Part shown: one piece after another, positions 30,291-40,514 of the stretch | How the letters are laid out: each line of letters begins with the position of its first letter | Position numbering within the stretch: the stretch's first letter is position 1 | Translations under genes and position numbers: made by a program | Notes under the pieces: generated by a model | Database searches by the model: none | Told to the model about the DNA's origin: nothing | What the model saw: the letters and a program-made list of their open reading frames with translations, nothing else | Origin: Cryoendolithus antarcticus | Lineage: Eukaryota > Ascomycota > Dothideomycetes > Cladosporiales > Cladosporiaceae | Direction: 5' to 3' | Length of the DNA: 64,000 bases | NCBI GenBank assembly: GCA_002077065.1 | Contig: NAJO01000031.1 | Span: forward strand, 186,001 to 250,000

Positions 30291-31513
30291 ATGGAGATCA
30301 CTTCCGCTGCTGGATTTGTGGACCTCCCCGAAGAGCTTTGCGAACTCGTCGCCGCTCAATCGACTTCGGCGATCTATGCAGCTTGCGACTGAGCGCTCAT
30401 AAGATCGCCTCAAAGGTGTCGCATGGACGCTTCAAGTCTCATTTCATGGTTGCTACCCTGAAGCTTTCTTACGGATGATGTCAATCCTTCGCAGCGGTGA
30501 CAGAGCACGCTGGACTCAGTTGCATGCTAGAGTACCTTACGATCGTAGGCTTGCCTGATCTGCCAGGCCAAGACAGAGTCTCTTCCGAAGCCGACGGCCC
30601 AGGCATCACTGTATGTCTGACTCAAGCCCTGAGTACTCTGCGACTACACTCCAGATCCGGCGATCTACGCTCGCTGGTTGTCTCGGTCCAAGATGCAGTC
30701 ACTAGGGATTACCATTATCATGTCGCTATGTACTCCAAGGACCAGATTCGAGCATGCGCAATCAGCACGGAACGCATCGTGGCACAGGCCGTGAAGGCTT
30801 CTGCTATACCGATTGAGACTGTGGACCTTTACGGCTCGATAAGTCGTTGTGCTATGAGCTTCCACCGTATTGAGCACTTTGGAGCGGTACTCGAGATTTC
30901 GACACTGAAGTCGCTTGTTCTGTTCGTGACCTCCAACGAGAAGCTTGAGGACGGCGGATGTCATATCGATCATTCGCACATTATCAGCGCACTTCTCAGC
31001 CAGCTGTCTCGGCTAGAGCGACTCGACCTGCGTTGGTGCAATGCGCGCCGTACGGATCTGACTGGTGCCGATCTCGTAGACCGCTTGTTCTTCGCCGACG
31101 TGGCCCCGTTATCGTTCACTTCACTCAACGGCCTGTCATTGAAAGGCATCTACACCACCTCAACCAACCTGCTGACGTTCCTGCAGCGCCACGTACAACT
31201 TCGTATTCTCTGCCTCGAAAGAGTGAAGCTGCTGGATGGCACGTTCGATCCAATCTTCGGCCACATGTCGGATATCATGGAGCTCGACTCGTTCTACATG
31301 TGTGACTTGTCGCATGCTTCCGAATTTGCCAGACTCCAGTTCATTGGCGTCGTTGGGAGGAATCTCTATGGTCACGGAGGACCTCCTACTCGGGTCCGCC
31401 GAGAAGGGGTGCACGCGCGGGAAAGACTGCAGTATAAGATCATCACTGGGCGAGTAAGAGGTGATGGTCGCAACCAGCGGTACTATCGCGACGTGAAGGA
31501 TCGTTTCGGTTGA
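30291..31513 (+). pseudogene. F-box/LRR-like protein gene, copy 2, broken in the F-box
   Basis: ATG 30291 starts FVDLPEELCELVAAQ, then the frame is lost near 30345-30360. Compared with copy 1, a few bases are missing. The next frame continues the F-box as IDFGDLCSLRLSAHKIASK and meets a TGA at 30476. After it the same frame is open for 338 codons to 31513, with leucine-rich segments (LERLDLRWCNARR, LRILCLERVKLLDGTFD). If the 3' part is expressed alone, the first ATG is at 30524. It is clearly a tandem paralogue of 28734-29954. Two independent lesions suggest loss of the F-box. The long intact 3' ORF means that recent decay or use as an F-box-less protein are both possible. Confidence 0.6.
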
Positions 31514-32022
31514 TCGGGAGTGACAACCTCTGTCACAACAATGTCGAGATGCTGTGACGATTGCACTGAGTAGGGTGGCGTAGGCTATGGCTAGCGATGG
31601 CGCGACTTATGATTCCACGTTGTCAAAGTTTTACGCTCAGCATCATTCGCTATCATCTAGGTAAGGTGCTGTAGATGCAAAGATGCACTGAGTCGAATCG
31701 CGCGTCGCACCGAGTTGGGTCAAGTGTTTGTTGAAGCTTGAGATGAGTACATCTGACTTCACCAAAGAGAGTGCATTCCAGGGTACCAATTGATACAGCT
31801 GAGCAATCCTGAAAAGCCAAAGTATTGCTTGATCACCATCCAAAGCGATGCGATGGCAAGGTAGTGGTCGGATGAATCGTCTGATGAATGGGTAACAATT
31901 CACCAGAAGGGTTCCAAGCGTGATTAGTCAGCTTCTGACGTCGTCGGAGACCTTGGCCTCGAGATATTGTTGATACCGTCGAAATGTCAATGACTGCCGG
32001 TTAGTATGTTAGCCTAGAGGCA
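31514..32022. other. intergenic, nothing recognised
   Basis: A short minus-strand ORF (31643-31903) has no features. Probably 3' UTR and the promoter of the next gene. Confidence 0.5.
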
Positions 32023-32691
32023 ATGTCACATCCGCTCGCATTACGAACGGCAGGTAATGCCCAGTTCGTGTCTCAGCGCATTGCAATCGCACGAACCTTT
32101 TGCCTGTCGCGCAGGAGAGCCATTGGCTTAGCATCGCTCCATACTTTCGCAGGCTACAAAACCGATCCGTTGGATACACCACTCCTCCCCAAGCGTCCGC
32201 AAGCTCCTGTATCACCGTCACCGGTCGTTCCAGAGGCGCTTATTGATTCCGACAAAGAAGACCGCATAGTCAAAGCCCGCGTCGTCTTTGGTTCCCGTCT
32301 TGCAAGCCCGGTAGAACGTTGGGACGCGATAAAGCGCGCCAGCACCAACATCGCAGGCGTACTGGTGCCACCTCGCCCAGAGGAGCCAGACAACTGCTGT
32401 ATGTCTGGTTGCGTGAACTGCGTTTGGGACCTGTTCCGCGATGAGCTGGAGGAGTGGGCTGCAAAAAAGGCGGAAGCGAGGGAGAAGATGGCGGCACAGA
32501 GAGGCAGTGAGGCGGCGGTGAGTATGGAGAATGATGGCGGAGGCTCGAACACGAATTGGGAGATGAGTGGGGAGGATAGTGAGAAGGCGGATCTGTTTGA
32601 GGGGATACCTGTGGGGATCAGGGCGTTCATGGAGACCGAGAAGAGGCTGAAGATGCTGCAGAAGCAGCAAGAGCAAGCGCAGGGCGTCTGA
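32023..32691 (+). CDS. oxidoreductase-like domain protein (OXLD1-like), probably mitochondrial
   Basis: Single exon of 222 residues. The N-terminus is rich in Arg, Ser and Ala with few acidic residues, a likely mitochondrial presequence. The core motif PEEPDNCCMSGCVNCVWDLF, followed by ELEEW, is the signature of the small oxidoreductase-like domain (four conserved Cys; animal OXLD1). The C-terminal part is charged and predicted helical (MEENDG..., KRLKMLQKQQEQ). The four Cys suggest metal or disulphide binding; the reaction is unknown for the family. The gene lies downstream of the F-box pair and convergent with the HET gene. Confidence 0.82.
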   Translation: MSHPLALRTAGNAQFVSQRIAIARTFCLSRRRAIGLASLHTFAGYKTDPLDTPLLPKRPQAPVSPSPVVPEALIDSDKEDRIVKARVVFGSRLASPVERWDAIKRASTNIAGVLVPPRPEEPDNCCMSGCVNCVWDLFRDELEEWAAKKAEAREKMAAQRGSEAAVSMENDGGGSNTNWEMSGEDSEKADLFEGIPVGIRAFMETEKRLKMLQKQQEQAQGV

Positions 32692-33121
32692 TGAAGCATG
32701 ATGCTAAGGAATGACATCGATGTGGAGAGCTTCCATGAAGCTACGCTCTGCTCTCTAGGCCCTGATGACCCTTTCGATGATCACCGCACACATACATGTA
32801 CCGGGGCATGACGGCACGCGCACGACAAAAGAAGCGGACCGCTCAAAGACTCTCTGCCAACGAGAACGCTGATATATGCGGCGCCGCGACTGCGCATACG
32901 CAGCCACGCTATCGGTGAAGAGAGGAGAATATGGTCTCCTTGGAGCGCTCCATGGCAACGCTAGCAGCGATTCCTTTTCGCGGCGCAGTATACACTTGCA
33001 GTGTTGACCGCGAGGTCGTCTCGAGTAGTCCGCGTTTTTGGTCATCCACGTGAACGGCAAAGCTGCTTGAGCGGCATGTTCATGATTTGAGCCTGCTGCG
33101 GGTCTGGAGGCACGACAGCTC
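32692..33121. other. convergent 3' intergenic region
   Basis: It lies between the 3' ends of the OXLD1-like and HET genes. Short ORFs only; nothing recognised. Confidence 0.5.
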
Positions 33122-34993
33122 TCAAGCGCTGATGTCGGCAGTATCCGCAGAGTCATTCGCGGGTCGCTGACGCCGGGTCACGGAGAGAATCAATGTCATC
33201 ATTGCCTGGCCAGCTCCGGCCCTGCCAGTCAGAAGGGCTCGAACTTCCGCATCTCTTACAGATGCATCGGCGTGAAGACGAGTACACGCTCGAGTGGGGA
33301 TATAGCGCTCGCAGAGACTTCGTAGGGTCCACCTTGACCCTCCTTGATTGGACCTGGAAGGCCGAACAAATAGCGGCGGTACGATCTCGAGTGCACCGCT
33401 GAACGACGGTAGGCTTTTCGAGAGGTCACTGCGGTGTTGATCCACCATGAACACGACGGCGAAAACGTCTGCTAAGCCAGAGTCTGGATACCACCCTCCG
33501 AAATCGATCCTGAAAAGCAGGCCAGTGACTGCGCTACGACTGCGCTGCACTACCACGGGGGACTTGATGACCACTTCCGGAGTCCGCCATGGCTTTGACG
33601 CCGGCTCGGGAGCATAGACGCAGTCTCGTGGATACACATCGGTTATCATGAGCACGCCAACATCTGTCGGTAGTGACCGAAAAATTTGCAGGGAATAATT
33701 CCCGTCACTTCGCAACAGGCGACCATCAGCGGAAAGCGGAGGCTTCTTGAGCAAAGTGATGGTCTGTCGGCGAGCTGCTAGCCAGTGGCTTGCGTCTATA
33801 ATGGACAGCCTGTCCAGGCCTGGGAGAAATGGACTCGGACTCGCTCGATTCACAATCAGGTACGGCGAGTCCTCTTCCCACTGGCTGCGCTTCAGTCGCT
33901 CCACAGTGAGTGCGACAACGCGTGAAAAGTCGCTACCCAGCTCACAATTGAGCGGGATGTAAAATCGCTCTAGCACGTTGCCACGTTTGGCTTCCGCAGC
34001 GTCGAGCGAAATGGGAACGACGTTGAGTGTGCCCTGCAGGCTGACGTTGTTGAGTTGGAAGGTGCAGGCGCCATGATAGCCACGAGTGCGCCACATGCCT
34101 TCGCAACCCGTGAAGCTTGCGGGCGATGGCGCAAGTAGGGAGAATCGTGAGTCGTCAATGGCTTCTGCACCGGGGGCGTTCCAAGCAAACACAGAGAGAT
34201 CATCGTTACTGCGGATGACTTCCTCTTGTAATCGTTGGAAGGCTATTCGGCCTTCGCCGTAAAGTAGTGGCATGTTGACACCCAGCAAACCGAGCAAGCA
34301 ATAAGCCTCATCTTCGACTCTCGTCGTTGCTCTACCAGCCATCCAAGAGATCCGCTGAGCCATGTTGAAGACTTCGAGCGCATACTCGCCGCTGAGAAGC
34401 TTGGAATGGATTGCCGTACACTCAGCAATCGTCTGTACTAGGCCAGTCATGACACCGAGGTAATTCCAATCCGCTCCGAAGAAGTGAACAATCCTTGGGG
34501 CGATCAGCTCCTGCAATGTCCACCCTCGTCCGAACCATATGCTATTGGCAAAGGCATGCTTCCAATGGGAATCAGAGGCATCAGAGAGCAGCGGGCAGTC
34601 TCCAGGCACGTCCGACAGATAGGCGTAACAGCCCACAGCTAGCTGATACCACGTGTACATAGAGTTGATCGACTCCGAGAGCTCGGCACTGCTGGTCTTA
34701 TCGATGCAGCATGTGTCGACCCAAAGGTACTCAAGACCGTCCTTTCTCGTTTGCTGCATGGCATATCGCAGCTTCTGCCATGCACGAGCCTTAGGCACGA
34801 TCGGTGCGGCATGGAAGTCACCGTGGCTCACCGTCCAGCCTGCGACTGGGCCATTGGGATAGGCAAGAATGTCTGCGTAGAGTATCTCACCGTCATCGTG
34901 CCAGCGATGCGACAAGATCGCGTAGCGGTAGTCAGATGGGTCGGCGACGTCCTCCAATGCAAAGCCATTCTCTGTCCAGTGGAGTAGTCTCAT
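33122..34993 (-). CDS. HET-domain protein (heterokaryon incompatibility type)
   Basis: A single ORF of 623 residues. It begins MRLLHWTENGF, with YAILSHRWHDDGEI (HET block 1). DGLEYLWVDTCCIDKTSSAE (block 2) and WFGRGWTLQELIAPRIVHFF (block 3) follow. The order and spacing are those of a complete HET domain in the first 200 residues. VEDEAYCLLGLLGVNMPLLYGEG is the usual segment after it. No NACHT, WD or ankyrin repeats follow. The C-terminal 350 residues are unassigned, so this is a short HET-only architecture. HET proteins trigger cell death after fusion of incompatible hyphae, but most family members are uncharacterised. The neighbouring decayed F-box genes mark this as a variable region. Confidence 0.92.
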   Translation of the reverse strand: MRLLHWTENGFALEDVADPSDYRYAILSHRWHDDGEILYADILAYPNGPVAGWTVSHGDFHAAPIVPKARAWQKLRYAMQQTRKDGLEYLWVDTCCIDKTSSAELSESINSMYTWYQLAVGCYAYLSDVPGDCPLLSDASDSHWKHAFANSIWFGRGWTLQELIAPRIVHFFGADWNYLGVMTGLVQTIAECTAIHSKLLSGEYALEVFNMAQRISWMAGRATTRVEDEAYCLLGLLGVNMPLLYGEGRIAFQRLQEEVIRSNDDLSVFAWNAPGAEAIDDSRFSLLAPSPASFTGCEGMWRTRGYHGACTFQLNNVSLQGTLNVVPISLDAAEAKRGNVLERFYIPLNCELGSDFSRVVALTVERLKRSQWEEDSPYLIVNRASPSPFLPGLDRLSIIDASHWLAARRQTITLLKKPPLSADGRLLRSDGNYSLQIFRSLPTDVGVLMITDVYPRDCVYAPEPASKPWRTPEVVIKSPVVVQRSRSAVTGLLFRIDFGGWYPDSGLADVFAVVFMVDQHRSDLSKSLPSFSGALEIVPPLFVRPSRSNQGGSRWTLRSLCERYIPTRACTRLHADASVRDAEVRALLTGRAGAGQAMMTLILSVTRRQRPANDSADTADISA

Positions 34994-35513
34994 ATTCTAG
35001 CCCATGCGAGATCAAACAGTGATCCACGATAACAGCGTAACGCTCACGAAAGCGATTGGTGGTAGCGAAGGCATGGTACGTAAGCTCCAAGAAGCCGAAT
35101 AGTGGAGGACTAGCCTCGTCAAGAGCTCATCATGCCCTGGAAAGGTTCAATAAAAAGCGATAAACTCGGAGACCATACAGCATGGCTGCACGCGTATGTA
35201 GTCAAGTTCGAGCCGTTCTCCGTGCGGCATTGAGACGATCAGGGAGCAAATGCCAATACTGTGTAGCAAGTGGGGAAGAGTGGGAGGTGCAGTCAACTTA
35301 AGCTGCCTTACCGCGCCAAGCCTCGTGGCGGCAGGGTCCACTTCCTACCAACGAACTCCCCGCCATAAGTGAGCGAGGCAGAGACATTATTATTGTTATT
35401 GGTATTGACTCAGCCTACTTTACTCCTCCAGCTTTTTCTCACACTTAGCTGCTCTTTATCCTACGGTCGAGTAACACCACAGATCTACTAACGACCCTCT
35501 ACAACCGCGCATC
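34994..35513. other. divergent promoter region with an AP-1/Gcn4-type site
   Basis: It lies between the HET gene and profilin. A perfect TGACTCA occurs at 35406-35412, just before a long pyrimidine-rich stretch leading to the profilin ATG. CT-rich leaders are common before highly expressed fungal genes. The site could be bound by a bZIP factor, but it is a single short match. Confidence 0.45.
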
Positions 35514-36148
35514 ATGTCGTGGCAAGGTACCCGTTTCCCCACCGCACTGCTGGCGGCACTTGCTAACACATACCGCAGCCTACGTCGATCAAAGGTCCAA
35601 CCTCCCCTCCACTACTACAACCTCTTTCTCGTCTAACTTTAGCCCAGCCTTGTCGGCACCACCAACCTCGACAAAGCCGCGATCTTCAACTCCGAAGGGA
35701 ACTCAGTCTGGGCTACTACCCCAGGCTTCACAGTCTCGCCACAAGAAATGGCAGCCGTGGTGGCAGCTTACAAAGACCCTGGAACGGATGGTGTGAAGAA
35801 GGTGCAAAGTGAGGGGCTTTACATAGGAGGAGAGCGCTTTGTGGTTATCAAGGCGGACGAGCGGAGTGTGTATGGGAAGAAGGTGAGTGCTCGTGGACGG
35901 AGTGGGAGCCGAGGTGGTGAGAGCGTCTAGGCTGTGAAGAATCAGAGAAATGAAGAAGCAAGGGAGCAAGGCGGTGGTCAAAAGGAAGGCTTGAGCTAAT
36001 AAGTCGATCGCAGGGACGGGAAGGCGTGGTGATCGTCAAGACCACACAGGCATTACTGGTGACACATTACCCCGAGGCGGTACAACCTGGTGTGGCAGCC
36101 AACACGGTGGAGCAATTAGCCGACTACCTGATAGGCGTGGGCTACTAG
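35514..36148 (+). CDS. profilin
   Basis: Four exons, 35514-35526, 35579-35594, 35648-35882 and 36014-36148, give 132 residues, the normal profilin size. The start MSWQAYVDQSLVG is the family N-terminus and is rebuilt only by joining a 13-base exon, a 16-base microexon and the third exon. Then come [20 protein letters not shown], the profilin motif [20 protein letters not shown] and a C-terminal helix [15 protein letters not shown]. Profilin binds actin monomers and proline-rich formins to control filament growth in hyphae. The donor after the microexon is non-consensus (GTCCAA), but the branch CTAAC, acceptor CCCAG and frame all fit. The last intron is GTGAGT...CGCAG. Confidence 0.93.
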
Positions 36149-36388
36149 GAGGAGAAGACTACGGCGGGAGATTTTGCCAAAGTGCGACGCAGCTGAGCCT
36201 GCGGCGCTCACGGAAGAGGACTGACGAATGTGCATACTTGTCTTTGAGCGGGAGATGAGAACGGCAGCGTATACATGCCGATACTGAGATTGACTGAATG
36301 GCGGGCTACGTGTGCTGTAGAATACAAGTACATCGAAGCCAGCAGCGCTCTCCGGATGGCTCGTCGGAGCGCTCGCATCCACTGTATC
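36149..36388. other. 3' region of profilin
   Basis: 240 bases of convergent intergenic sequence following the profilin stop; nothing recognised. Confidence 0.4.
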
Positions 36389-36577
36389 CTACACGATCCC
36401 CGCTTTTCGCGCTGCTTCAGTCTCCGATGGCTCGTACGGGCTCGGCCTCGAGTCGTAGCTTCGCGCTGCTATCTGCATGTTTAGTACATCGTCCATCGAT
36501 ATGTTCTCGAAAACGAGGGCCAGATGCTCTTCGTCGAATGCGTCTGCCGCCGTACTGTCGCCGTATAGCCGCTTCAT
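36389..36577 (-). CDS. small ORF downstream of the RNPS1-like gene
   Basis: From ATG 36577 the ORF gives 62 residues with coding-like composition: MKRLYGDSTAADAFDEEHLA, then an acidic-hydrophobic segment (LVFENISMDDVL), ending SETEAARKAGIV. It sits 63 bases beyond the stop of the SR-protein gene on the same strand. A consensus donor-like GTAAGT lies just upstream of it, so it may be an alternative 3' exon, a separate tiny gene, or chance. No family is recognised. Confidence 0.3.
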   Translation of the reverse strand: MKRLYGDSTAADAFDEEHLALVFENISMDDVLNMQIAARSYDSRPSPYEPSETEAARKAGIV

Positions 36578-36639
36578 CCTGCTCTGCACTTACCTGATGA
36601 AGGAGGCACTGCATTCTGATCCATCTGCTCACTCTCCTT

Positions 36640-37563
36640 TCATCGCCTTCTCCCGCCGCGGTCTCTGCTCCGACTTCGATCTCGACTGTAGCTCCGATCG
36701 CTGAAGTCTGAATAGCTGGGACTTCTCCTGCGGCCACCACCTCGAGGAGGTGGGGTGTAATCCCTCTCCCTCCTTCTCGGCGGTGGACTGCGGCTCACAC
36801 TTTCATTGCGTCTCCGAGGCGGACTTCGACTCGGCGAGTAGCTACGCGGCCTGTAAGACCTCTCGTTCCCACCCCTGTAGCTTCCTGCATAGCTCCCTCC
36901 CCTGCCTCCTCGCGGCGGACTGCGGTACCCGCCCGCAGGCGGTGGTCCGCGTCCAAAGCTACGGTCTGGACCACCGCCACGACTGGGAGGCGCCTCACGA
37001 TACCGATGTGGCTCTCCGAATCGATTGGGCGGCGGCCTCCGCGCAGGTGGACTCCGACTGAATCTTCGTCGTGGCAGCACGATTGACACATTGATCGTCG
37101 CGCCGTCCAGCTGCGCTTCGTGCATATGCGCGATCGCGCCTTCGGCAAATTCGGGCGTCGTGTAAAGCACATATGCGATCCCGCGATTCGTCAAGAACTG
37201 CTTGTTCATTGGCATTTCCAGATCCTCGATTTCGCCGTAGCTACCGAAGATTTCGCGGAGGTGGCCCTCATTCACATTCTTCGTCAGCTTCTCGATGACT
37301 ATCTTGGCGCTGCGTGGTCGCTCCGGGCTTCCTGCTGCTGATCTCGAGGGCGACCGTGAGGTGGTTCGGGCACGGTATGAGCGCGATCGGCTTCGGCGCG
37401 GGCTACGCGATCGGCTGCGGAAACCATTGGTGCGGTCGGGCGTCCTTGAGCGGGATCGTGAGCCATCACGAGGTGTGAGTGAGCGATCGCGCGATCTTGA
37501 GTCGAGGGCTGCGGCTATGGGGGTCGGAGAGCGGCCGCGCGAGACGCTGCGGCGGTCGGACAT
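36640..37563 (-). CDS. RNPS1-like SR protein with one RRM
   Basis: Single exon of 307 residues from ATG 37561-37563. Residues 1-83 are an RS-type tail (RSRSRSPRRSRSRSYR). About 86-165 form an RRM: KIVIEKLTKNVNEGHLREIF (RNP2 area), SYGEIEDLEMPMN, and RGIAYVLYT (RNP1 area). The remainder is rich in Arg, Gly, Pro and Ser (GGRGGSYAGSYRGG) and ends in RS dipeptides. RRM flanked by RS segments and the LTKNVNEGHL.EIF start match RNPS1, a splicing activator and exon-junction-complex protein in the nucleus. No shuttling signal is evident. The call rests on domain order. Confidence 0.85.
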   Translation of the reverse strand: MSDRRSVSRGRSPTPIAAALDSRSRDRSLTPRDGSRSRSRTPDRTNGFRSRSRSPRRSRSRSYRARTTSRSPSRSAAGSPERPRSAKIVIEKLTKNVNEGHLREIFGSYGEIEDLEMPMNKQFLTNRGIAYVLYTTPEFAEGAIAHMHEAQLDGATINVSIVLPRRRFSRSPPARRPPPNRFGEPHRYREAPPSRGGGPDRSFGRGPPPAGGYRSPPRGGRGGSYAGSYRGGNERSYRPRSYSPSRSPPRRRNESVSRSPPPRRRERDYTPPPRGGGRRRSPSYSDFSDRSYSRDRSRSRDRGGRRR

Positions 37564-37834
37564 GCTGCGAGTGGTGTGAACAAGCGTCCGATGGGTTGGT
37601 CTGGGTCGTCGATATTGGTTGCACTGCGCTAGGCGATAGTGATCTTGGATTGCCGCGCTTAAGATGTGTTCGACGGTCGCAAGTTTTCCCCAAGCATGAG
37701 ATTAAGCTATGACCATCGTGCATGGCGCTTGTGCATGCACAAGTCAGGTACCACCGCATCAGGCAACACCTCACTCCAACGACTTCACTCGACGTAACAT
37801 CGTTCAAGCTAGTCTTGACAACATTAGCATAAAC

Positions 37835-39725
37835 ATGCCGTTCTGCCGAGTCGCCTTCTTGTTGGCGTTCACGCACATCGCCTATAGCGCACAGCCCTCA
37901 GCGCCAGAACCTGTCGCAGCACCACTACGAGAGCTCCCTTGGGCACAGCTTAACTTCCTACACACAACAGACACACATGGGTGAGTCGAGCGACTTCGAT
38001 CACGTGAGCAGGCGCTGAGACGGTGTGTGTAGATGGCATGGCGGTCATCTCCAGGAGCCGCAGTACTCAGCAGACTGGGGTGACTACATCAGCTTCGCCC
38101 ACCACCTGCGGAAGCGAGCAGATGATGATGGCTCAGATCTGCTCATCGTAGACACAGGAGATCGAGTTGAGGGGAACGGACTGTACGACGGCAGTCATCC
38201 TAAGGGACTGTACACCTTCGACATTCTGGGCGAGCAGCAAGTCGATATTATGACTGTGGGCAACCACGAGCTGTACCTGAAGAACGCGAGTGAGAACGAG
38301 TACCACCAGACGGTGCCAAAGTTCAAGAACGCGTACGTGTCTTCAAATGTGGACATCCAGAATCCGGACAGTGGCGAGCTGGAGCCACTGGCACCCAGGT
38401 TCAGGAAGTTTACAACGAAGAATCAGGGCATTAGGATCCTTGCATTTGGTTTCCTGTTCAACTTCAGGGGCAATGCAAACAATACCTTTGTTGAGAACGT
38501 CAAGAACACGGTCGAGGAGAAGTGGTTTCAGGATGCCATCCGGAGTAAGGATGTCGATCTGTTCGTCGTGGCTGGTCACGTCCCAGTGAGAGACAGTCTG
38601 GAGTACGATCTGATCTACAACACCATCCGCAAGGCGGCATGGGATACGCCGATCGTATTCTTTGGTGGTCATACCCACATTAGGGACTACAGGAAGTACG
38701 ACAGCCAGGCTTATGGAATTGAAAGTGGTCGCTATATGGAGACACTCGGCTTCTTGTCCATCGATGGTCTCAAAGCAGGCGGCAAGACTTCCGAATTCAC
38801 AGCAGCGTCGTCACTAAAATACCAACGTTTGTACATCGACAACAACCTGTACTCGCTGCATCACCACTCAAGCACCAATGCAACCACTTTCCCAACCGAG
38901 AAAGGAACAAACGTCTCGAAAGCTATCGCGCACGCACGCAGCAAGCTCGCGTTGGACCATACCTTTGGCTGCGCACCTCGCGATTTCTGGCTGAATCGCG
39001 CGCCCTATCCAGCTAATGACTCATTACTGACCTGGCTAGAGGATGAAGTCATTCCCGATACCTTCTCAAACGCAACGGACATGTCGATCATCATCACTAA
39101 CAGCGGCGCAATGCGCTTCGACATATTCAAGGGACCCTTCACCACGGACACGACCTACCTTGTGTCGCCTTTTACCAGCGGCTTCCGAACGATAGCCAAT
39201 GTGCCGTATAAAGTCGCAAGTCAGGTGTTGCAAGTCCTGAACAGCGAAGGTCCGATATTGCAGGACTTCGATATCGAAGCACAGAAGCTCATGTCTTTGC
39301 GACCTCCACTTCCACGCAACGCTGGGCTCCGACCGACAGGAGCAATCGACGGCACCAACGCTCAGACTCCGTTATCCGACTCATCGAGACCTACGATCCC
39401 GGGCTACACCACCTCCGACGACGCTGGCCGCGACGGAGACGACACAGTCCACGCGCCGATCCGCTTCTACGATGTACCGAATTGCATCAGCGCAGCGGTG
39501 AAGTTCGATCCCGCCGGTGAAGACAGCCTGCCGGAGACTGTGGATCTCGTGTACAACGAGTTCATCCAGGACTGGGTGCTACTTGCGTTGAGGTATCTGG
39601 GCAAGAAGTATGAGGTGGCGGAGACGAAGGAGGCGTTGGATGGGAAGACGATGACGAGCGTGATTAGTGAGTGGGTTGGGGAGCATTGGGCCTGTGAGAA
39701 GGATGTTGGGAATTGGGAGCTATAA
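37835..39725 (+). CDS. secreted 5'-nucleotidase-like metallophosphoesterase
   Basis: Two exons, 37835-37980 and 38033-39725, give 612 residues. The phase-2 intron has donor GTGAGT and acceptor GTAG, and it splits the first metal motif, which is restored as HTTDTHGWHGGH. The N-terminus is a signal peptide (CRVAFLLAFTHIAYSAQ). Metal-binding motifs of the calcineurin-like family follow in order: DTHGW, VDTGDRVEGNG, VGNHE, VAGHVP and GGHTHIRD. The C-terminal half is the 5'-nucleotidase-type substrate domain (ITNSGAMRFDIFKGPFT). It resembles the yeast YHR202W family, thought to be vacuolar or secreted phosphatases acting on nucleotides. Numerous N-x-S/T sites agree with secretion. Substrate not determined. 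Confidence 0.9.
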
Positions 39726-40514
39726 CAGCATATTGCACGTGTCTATACGAAGCTCATGATATCTACACATAAGCCCTGCCCCCGCCCTTGCGAGTGTCTT
39801 GCGGCGGTATCGGAACACTGGACTCTTACTCTAAGCATTGATCATCGGCACCTGAAAAATATATAGTTTGGCTGAGCAGCCTTGGAGACGATGTGGCGAG
39901 ATGCATAGTCCTGGCTACGCTGGATGCGGTGTACAGGATGGCGATATCGGGAGGGAACCGCGACTACTCGGTGGTGGAGGGCAGCCGAAGACGATGAACT
40001 TCGTGGTCACTGCCACGCCGACTTTGGAGTAACTCGTTCCGCATATTTCGGTAAACGATCTCAGTTCGGGGGGTGTGTCGGGCTCTCAGTGTCACTGGCA
40101 GATAGCATATGGTCATCTCAGCCTCATTGGGATAGCTGAGTGCTCAGTGCTGCACTTGTGAGAGGCAAAAGCGTATGGCTCCCATGTGTATTGAAGAACG
40201 GAGATGCCACATCCATAAGCTTGATAAGTCGACCATCAAGTTGCCGCACGTGGGTGAGCGGCAGCTCTTGCCAGCAGACGCTTCGATCAGCCGCGTACTG
40301 CTGACATCGCAAGCTGAGTAGCTGCGTGAAGTCGCCTGTCATGGTGGTCGTAAATTATGTGCCGTAGTTTCAGCCTACCTGGATGCGGCATGACATGGAG
40401 CGATAGACTGTCGAAGCTGGAACCACTCAATAGCTGTCTTCAGAGAGACCGAAGGCTAGTCATGCGCGTGAACAACATCGCTCCGACCGATGCTCTGAGA
40501 ATTTCTTGTCGCTT
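39726..40514. other. convergent intergenic region
   Basis: 790 bases between the 3' ends of the phosphoesterase and the monooxygenase. ORFs of about 70 codons have no features. Confidence 0.5.
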
